Positions 15,204 to 18,393 of a stretch of DNA of 18,393 bases are shown here, one piece after another. Origin of the DNA: SVQP01 sp045594705 (GTDB lineage: Bacteria; Bacillota; Clostridia; Oscillospirales; CAG-272); NCBI GenBank assembly GCA_045594705.1, contig JAZNZB010000002.1, positions 1-18,393 on the forward strand, read 5' to 3'. Below the pieces are notes generated by a model. That model ran no database searches and had not been told where the DNA came from. It was given only the letters and a program-made list of their open reading frames with translations. Within the stretch, counting starts at the first letter, position 1, and the number at the start of each line of letters is the position of its first letter. The translations under genes and the position numbers were made by a program.

Positions 15204-15232
15204 ATTATAGCATAAGCCCATACTCTTTGCAA
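15204..15232 (-). promoter_or_regulatory. Promoter of the glycosidase-like gene
   Basis: TTGCAA and TATAAT are separated by 17 bases, with TATG just before the -10 (extended). Transcription should start near 15197, giving a leader of about 20 bases, just enough for GGAGG. Confidence 0.88.
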
Positions 15233-15273
15233 GGGAATCGAATGCAGAAATTGCTTTATCTTGCTAAAATGAC

Positions 15274-15302
15274 TTGCAAAATCATTTCCCCTATGCTACA
15301 AT
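15274..15302 (+). promoter_or_regulatory. Promoter of the DUF5058/M20 operon
   Basis: TTGCAA and TACAAT are separated by 17 bases with TATGC directly before the -10, almost identical to the divergent promoter at 15204-15232. About 40 bases separate the two -35 boxes, so a shared regulator could sit between them. Confidence 0.82.
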
Positions 15303-15329
15303 AAGATATCACCCATATGGAGGTATTTT

Positions 15330-16073
15330 ATGGAATTCAGCGTCAATCATCCCATAATCTTTATCATGGTGGGTGCCATTATCGCGCTGGTATTGGCACA
15401 GTCGGTCTTTTTCTTAGTGCGTGCGGTCAAACGAGCCAAAGCGCTCGGCATCGCCAAGAGCACCGTGACCAAGACCATCACCTCGGCAGCGCTTTTCACC
15501 ATCGCACCCGCAGTTGCCATCTTAGTCGGCGTGGTCGCGCTCTCCAAGAGCCTTGGCTTGGCTCTGCCCTGGCTGCGACTTTCGGTCATCGGCTCGATCA
15601 CCTATGAGACCGTTGCCGCGGGTAACGCCATTGAGGCTGCAGGACAGACCATGAGCGAGCTTGTGTCCGATCCTTCCATCTTTATCACCATTGCCTGGGT
15701 CATGACTGTGGGCATTGCGGCAGGCCTTGTATTCGTTCCCTTTGTCACCAAAAAGCTGCAGAGCGGCATGTCCAAGATCGGCATGAAGGACAAAAAATGG
15801 GGCGAGATCTTTAATAACGCCATGTTCCTTGGTATGATCTCCGCTTTCCTTGGCTACGTATTCTGCGACGTCGGCCTGCTCTTCAAGGGAGACACCTCGG
15901 GGCTGATCCCCGTTTGCGTCATGGCGGTTTCCGCCGTGGTCATGGCGGTGCTGGGCTTGATTGCCACCAAGGCCAAGATCCGCTGGCTGACCGATTATGC
16001 GCTGCCCGTCAGCCTGATTGCAGGCATGGCCAGTGCCATTCCCTTTACTGCATTACTTGGAGGAGGTGCTTGA
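15330..16073 (+). CDS. DUF5058 family membrane protein
   Basis: This 247-residue protein has about six hydrophobic segments and matches what I know of the DUF5058 family: N-terminal NHPIIFIMVGAIIALVLAQSVFFLVRAVKRAK, a first loop with STVTKTITSAALFTIAPAVAIL, the conserved LPWLRLSVIGSITYE and DPSIFITIAWVMTVGI. The family has no established biochemical role; it is usually treated as a transporter component. GGAGGT five bases before the ATG supports the start. It is the first gene of a three-gene operon, and its stop lies two bases before the next ATG, whose ribosome site is inside its last codons. Confidence 0.88.
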   Translation: MEFSVNHPIIFIMVGAIIALVLAQSVFFLVRAVKRAKALGIAKSTVTKTITSAALFTIAPAVAILVGVVALSKSLGLALPWLRLSVIGSITYETVAAGNAIEAAGQTMSELVSDPSIFITIAWVMTVGIAAGLVFVPFVTKKLQSGMSKIGMKDKKWGEIFNNAMFLGMISAFLGYVFCDVGLLFKGDTSGLIPVCVMAVSAVVMAVLGLIATKAKIRWLTDYALPVSLIAGMASAIPFTALLGGGA

Positions 16074-16075
16074 TT

Positions 16076-16741
16076 ATGAAGAAAACGATGTCATATATGG
16101 ATAGCGTCCACCATTACGGACGCATTTGGGGCATTATCGTGGGCGTAGTCCTGCTGCTTTTCCCCATAGCACTTTCTCTGATCTTTGGCGTGCTCCCCAA
16201 CTGGAGCGTGCTGCTCAAGGGCGTCATCGCCACCGCTCCCATGTATTGGGCGGTGGGTATCGTCGAGATCTTTACCTACGTGCCCATGCTGGGTGCGGGC
16301 GGCACCTACCTTTCCTTTGTCACCGGTAACATCTCCAATCTGAAGCTGCCCTGCGCGATCGACGCCATGGAGCGTGCAGGCGTCAAGGCAAGCGATGAGG
16401 AGGGCGAGGTCATTTCCACCATCGCCATCGCGGCATCCAGTATCGTGACCACGCTGATCATCATCCTGGGCGTGATCTGCATCGTGCCGCTGACTCCCGT
16501 GCTGGAAGCCCCCATACTCGCGCCAGCGTTTGACATGATCCTGCCCGCACTGTTCGGCGGCCTGGCTGTGGTATTCATCTCCAAGAATCTCAAGCTTTCC
16601 ATCGCGCCCGTCATACTCATGCTGGTGCTGTTCATCTTCATTCCTGCGCTCAACGCAGGCACGGTGGGTATTATGGTACCCGTGGGCGTGATCGTGACCG
16701 TGATCTACGCAAGAATCCTTTACAAGAAAGGAGCGCTTTGA
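16076..16741 (+). CDS. Polytopic membrane protein partner of DUF5058
   Basis: The 221-residue protein has about six membrane segments. The first is GIIVGVVLLLFPIALSLIFGVLP and the second WAVGIVEIFTYVPMLG. A cytoplasmic-type loop with SNLKLPCAIDAMERAGVKASDEEGEVISTIAIAAS precedes two further pairs. The loop and the tandem alanine/serine stretch after it look functional rather than structural. I cannot give it a family name. Translational coupling to DUF5058 (GGAGGAGG within the last codons, two-base gap) and similar size suggest that the two form a heteromeric membrane complex. It is followed after three bases by the M20 peptidase, with AAAGGAG inside its last codons. Confidence 0.85.
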   Translation: MKKTMSYMDSVHHYGRIWGIIVGVVLLLFPIALSLIFGVLPNWSVLLKGVIATAPMYWAVGIVEIFTYVPMLGAGGTYLSFVTGNISNLKLPCAIDAMERAGVKASDEEGEVISTIAIAASSIVTTLIIILGVICIVPLTPVLEAPILAPAFDMILPALFGGLAVVFISKNLKLSIAPVILMLVLFIFIPALNAGTVGIMVPVGVIVTVIYARILYKKGAL

Positions 16742-16744
16742 TCT

Positions 16745-18178
16745 ATGTGGGCCATTCCGATCGTTGCTATCATCGTCATTTTTCTTGCCGTCATTCTGAT
16801 CCGTGCGCTTGCTTTCAAGCCCAAGGCACAGCCGCCCGTGGACGAGACCCCCGTGGAATTTGACCGCGAGCGCGCCACCGAATCGCTTCGCACCCTGGTA
16901 CGCTGCAAGACGGTCTCCTACCGCGATCCGTCACTTGAGGACGACGCGGAATTTGAAAAGCTGATCGACTCCCTTCCCTCTCTGTACCCGAGTGTTTTTG
17001 CCACCTGCACCATGCAGCGCATGCCCGACCGCGGACTGCTGTTTCATTGGAAGGGCAAGACGGAAGGCAATCCTGCCGTGCTCATGGCGCATTATGACGT
17101 CGTGCCGGTCAACGAGGACGCATGGGACGTGCCTGCATTCGAGGCCATTCTCAAGGACGGATGCGTTTGGGGACGCGGTACGCTTGACACCAAGGTCACC
17201 TTCAACGGCATTCTGTTTGCGGCCGATACGCTGATCTCCCAAGGCTTCACTCCCGAATGCGACGTATATTTTGCGTTCTCGGGCGGCGAGGAGGTCAACG
17301 GCAAGGGTGCTGTGCACATTGTCGATTACTTTGAGCAGAACAAGATCGAGCCCGCATTCGTGCTGGACGAGGGCGGCGCCGTGGTCGAAAACGTATTCCC
17401 CGGTGTAAAAGCCCCCTGCGGCATGATCGGCATTGCCGAGAAAGGCATGATGGACGTCAAATACACCGTCAAGTCGGGCGGCGGACACGCCTCCGCGCCC
17501 AAGCCGGGCGCGCCCGTTGATCGCCTCTCAAAGGCCTGCGTGCGCATGGTAAGTCACCCCTTCAAAGCAAAGCTGACACCCCCCGCGGCCAAAATGTTTG
17601 ACACGCTGGGCCGTCATTCCTCCTTTGTTTACAAGGTCATTTTCGCCAACATCCGCCTGTTCTTGCCCGTGCTGGACATGATCTGCAAAAAGGGCGGCGG
17701 CGAGCTCAATGCGCTCATGCGCACCACAGTCGCCTTTACCCAGATGCGGGGCTCGTCGGCCTCCAACGTCATTCCGCCCGAAGCGTCGCTGGTGTCCAAT
17801 ATCCGCCTCAATCCAGCGGATGACATGGACTCGGCGCTTGCCTATATCAAAAAGACGGTCAAGGACGAAAACGTCGAGGTCACCTGCCTGCACGGCATGA
17901 ACCCCAGCCGCATCTCGCGCACCGATTGCGCGGGCTGGGATAAGGTGGCAAGCGCGGTGGCGTCTACCTGGAAGGGCTGCATCGTCTCGCCTTATCTCAT
18001 GGTACAGTGCTCGGACTGCCGCCATTGGGGCCGCATTTCCGACCGCGTCTACCGCTTCTCCGCCATGGATCTGACAAGCGCAGAGCGCGCCACCATTCAC
18101 GGCAATAACGAAAAGATCAGACTGGAAACCCTTGCCCACTCGGTCGAGTTTTTCATGAGATTGATCAAGAAGTGCTGA
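16745..18178 (+). CDS. Membrane-anchored M20 metallopeptidase (CPS1/PM20D1-like)
   Basis: This 477-residue protein is an M20A-type dizinc peptidase. A single N-terminal helix (IPIVAIIVIFLAVILIRAL, about 3-22) anchors it. The catalytic domain then shows AHYDVVPV (H116, D118), GRGTLDTK with bridging D148, GGEEVNG with general base E182/E183, LDEGG (D208) and the last zinc ligand H452 in ATIHGNNEK. The lid domain begins near GGGHAS (H248). The spacing fits the yeast CPS1 and vertebrate PM20D1 group, which hydrolyse dipeptides or N-acyl amino acids. Start and RBS (AAAGGAG, spacing 11) are consistent. It is the third gene of the operon and is followed by a clean terminator. The orientation of the anchored domain is uncertain, because the anchor is a signal-like helix without a basic N terminus. 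Confidence 0.92.
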   Translation: MWAIPIVAIIVIFLAVILIRALAFKPKAQPPVDETPVEFDRERATESLRTLVRCKTVSYRDPSLEDDAEFEKLIDSLPSLYPSVFATCTMQRMPDRGLLFHWKGKTEGNPAVLMAHYDVVPVNEDAWDVPAFEAILKDGCVWGRGTLDTKVTFNGILFAADTLISQGFTPECDVYFAFSGGEEVNGKGAVHIVDYFEQNKIEPAFVLDEGGAVVENVFPGVKAPCGMIGIAEKGMMDVKYTVKSGGGHASAPKPGAPVDRLSKACVRMVSHPFKAKLTPPAAKMFDTLGRHSSFVYKVIFANIRLFLPVLDMICKKGGGELNALMRTTVAFTQMRGSSASNVIPPEASLVSNIRLNPADDMDSALAYIKKTVKDENVEVTCLHGMNPSRISRTDCAGWDKVASAVASTWKGCIVSPYLMVQCSDCRHWGRISDRVYRFSAMDLTSAERATIHGNNEKIRLETLAHSVEFFMRLIKKC

Positions 18179-18190
18179 TTATCACAACAA

Positions 18191-18223
18191 AAAAGAGGCT
18201 GTCTTTCATGACAGCCTCTTTTT
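18191..18223 (+). terminator. Rho-independent terminator after the M20 gene
   Basis: A 9-bp stem GAGGCTGTC/GACAGCCTC (18195-18203, 18210-18218) with a TTTCAT loop is preceded by A residues and followed by five T residues, so A-T pairs extend it. It lies about 15 bases after the stop. Confidence 0.92.
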
Positions 18224-18393
18224 GCATAACTAAATTAAGATGTGAAAGAGCGTCCGTAGGATGCATCTCACCCACCGCAATCGCTCCACTCTTTTTGGCT
18301 CGTGCCTTACCAAAACTCGCTCCGCTGCGGTCCCCCCTCTCCCGCGGAGAGGACTGATCGTGACGGTCTTTTTCATGGAAAATATAGTAAGAC
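18224..18393. other. Gene-free end of the window
   Basis: I see no supportable gene here. There is one 7-bp hairpin, CCTCTCC-CGC-GGAGAGG (18336-18352), in a GC-rich stretch of intergenic-repeat character. The short open frame across it is repeat-like and starts inside the M20 gene. Confidence 0.4.

Noticed and set aside
15177..15221. Longer N terminus for the glycosidase-like protein (ATG at 15221 or 15194)
   Set aside because: The first lies within the promoter spacer and the second at the predicted transcript end; GGAGG precedes 15176.

Overview
The window looks like chromosomal DNA from a Gram-positive, anaerobic, gut- or rumen-type Clostridia (Bacillota, probably near Oscillospiraceae). 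This is inferred from strong AGGAGG-type ribosome binding sites, extended -10 promoters, a DUF5058 membrane protein, a manganese (yybP-ykoY) riboswitch in front of a P2-type ATPase, and intergenic hairpin repeats bounded by GTAGGGG/CCCCTAC. The genus cannot be named from the sequence. Coding DNA is fairly GC-rich, except for one clearly AT-rich gene at 12240-12779.

Left arm (129-4615, minus strand) is one operon from an excellent promoter at 4587-4615. Its order is MFS transporter, GH43 glycosidase with a C-terminal carbohydrate-binding-like domain, small two-helix-type membrane protein, a broken second MFS transporter, and a PHP-domain phosphoesterase. The genes are joined by ATGA overlaps or very short gaps. 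It reads as a carbohydrate uptake and trimming operon whose second transporter has decayed through loss of its middle plus a one-base frame change in an A6 run.

Next (4668-8872, minus strand) come two further units. One is a GNAT acetyltransferase followed by a lipoprotein with a copper-amine-oxidase-N-like fold. The other is a membrane-anchored helical-repeat protein followed by a threonine-aldolase-family PLP enzyme, from a strong promoter at 8844-8872. A gene-free stretch between them (6005-6435) holds a perfect 27-bp inverted repeat and a degenerate intergenic repeat.

Centre (9001-11895, plus strand): a manganese riboswitch with its terminator controls a complete SERCA-like P2A cation ATPase. 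Downstream lie an array of small hairpins separated by AATATCACT, a promoter fused to its end, and an AT-rich unknown gene with a TTG start. Two more GTAGGGG-bounded hairpin elements follow.

Right arm (13053-18223): a minus-strand TIM-barrel glycosidase-like protein of 707 residues diverges from a plus-strand operon. That operon has a DUF5058 membrane protein, a second polytopic membrane protein and a membrane-anchored M20 metallopeptidase of the CPS1/PM20D1 type, and ends at a clean terminator. The two divergent promoters are near twins. The operon suggests a two-subunit transporter feeding or draining an amidohydrolase.

I see no tRNA, rRNA, CRISPR array, transposase or phage gene. The most interesting points are the hairpin array with a built-in promoter, the DUF5058/partner/M20 operon, the Mn-riboswitch-controlled pump annotated by sequence as a calcium pump, and the doubly damaged MFS gene.
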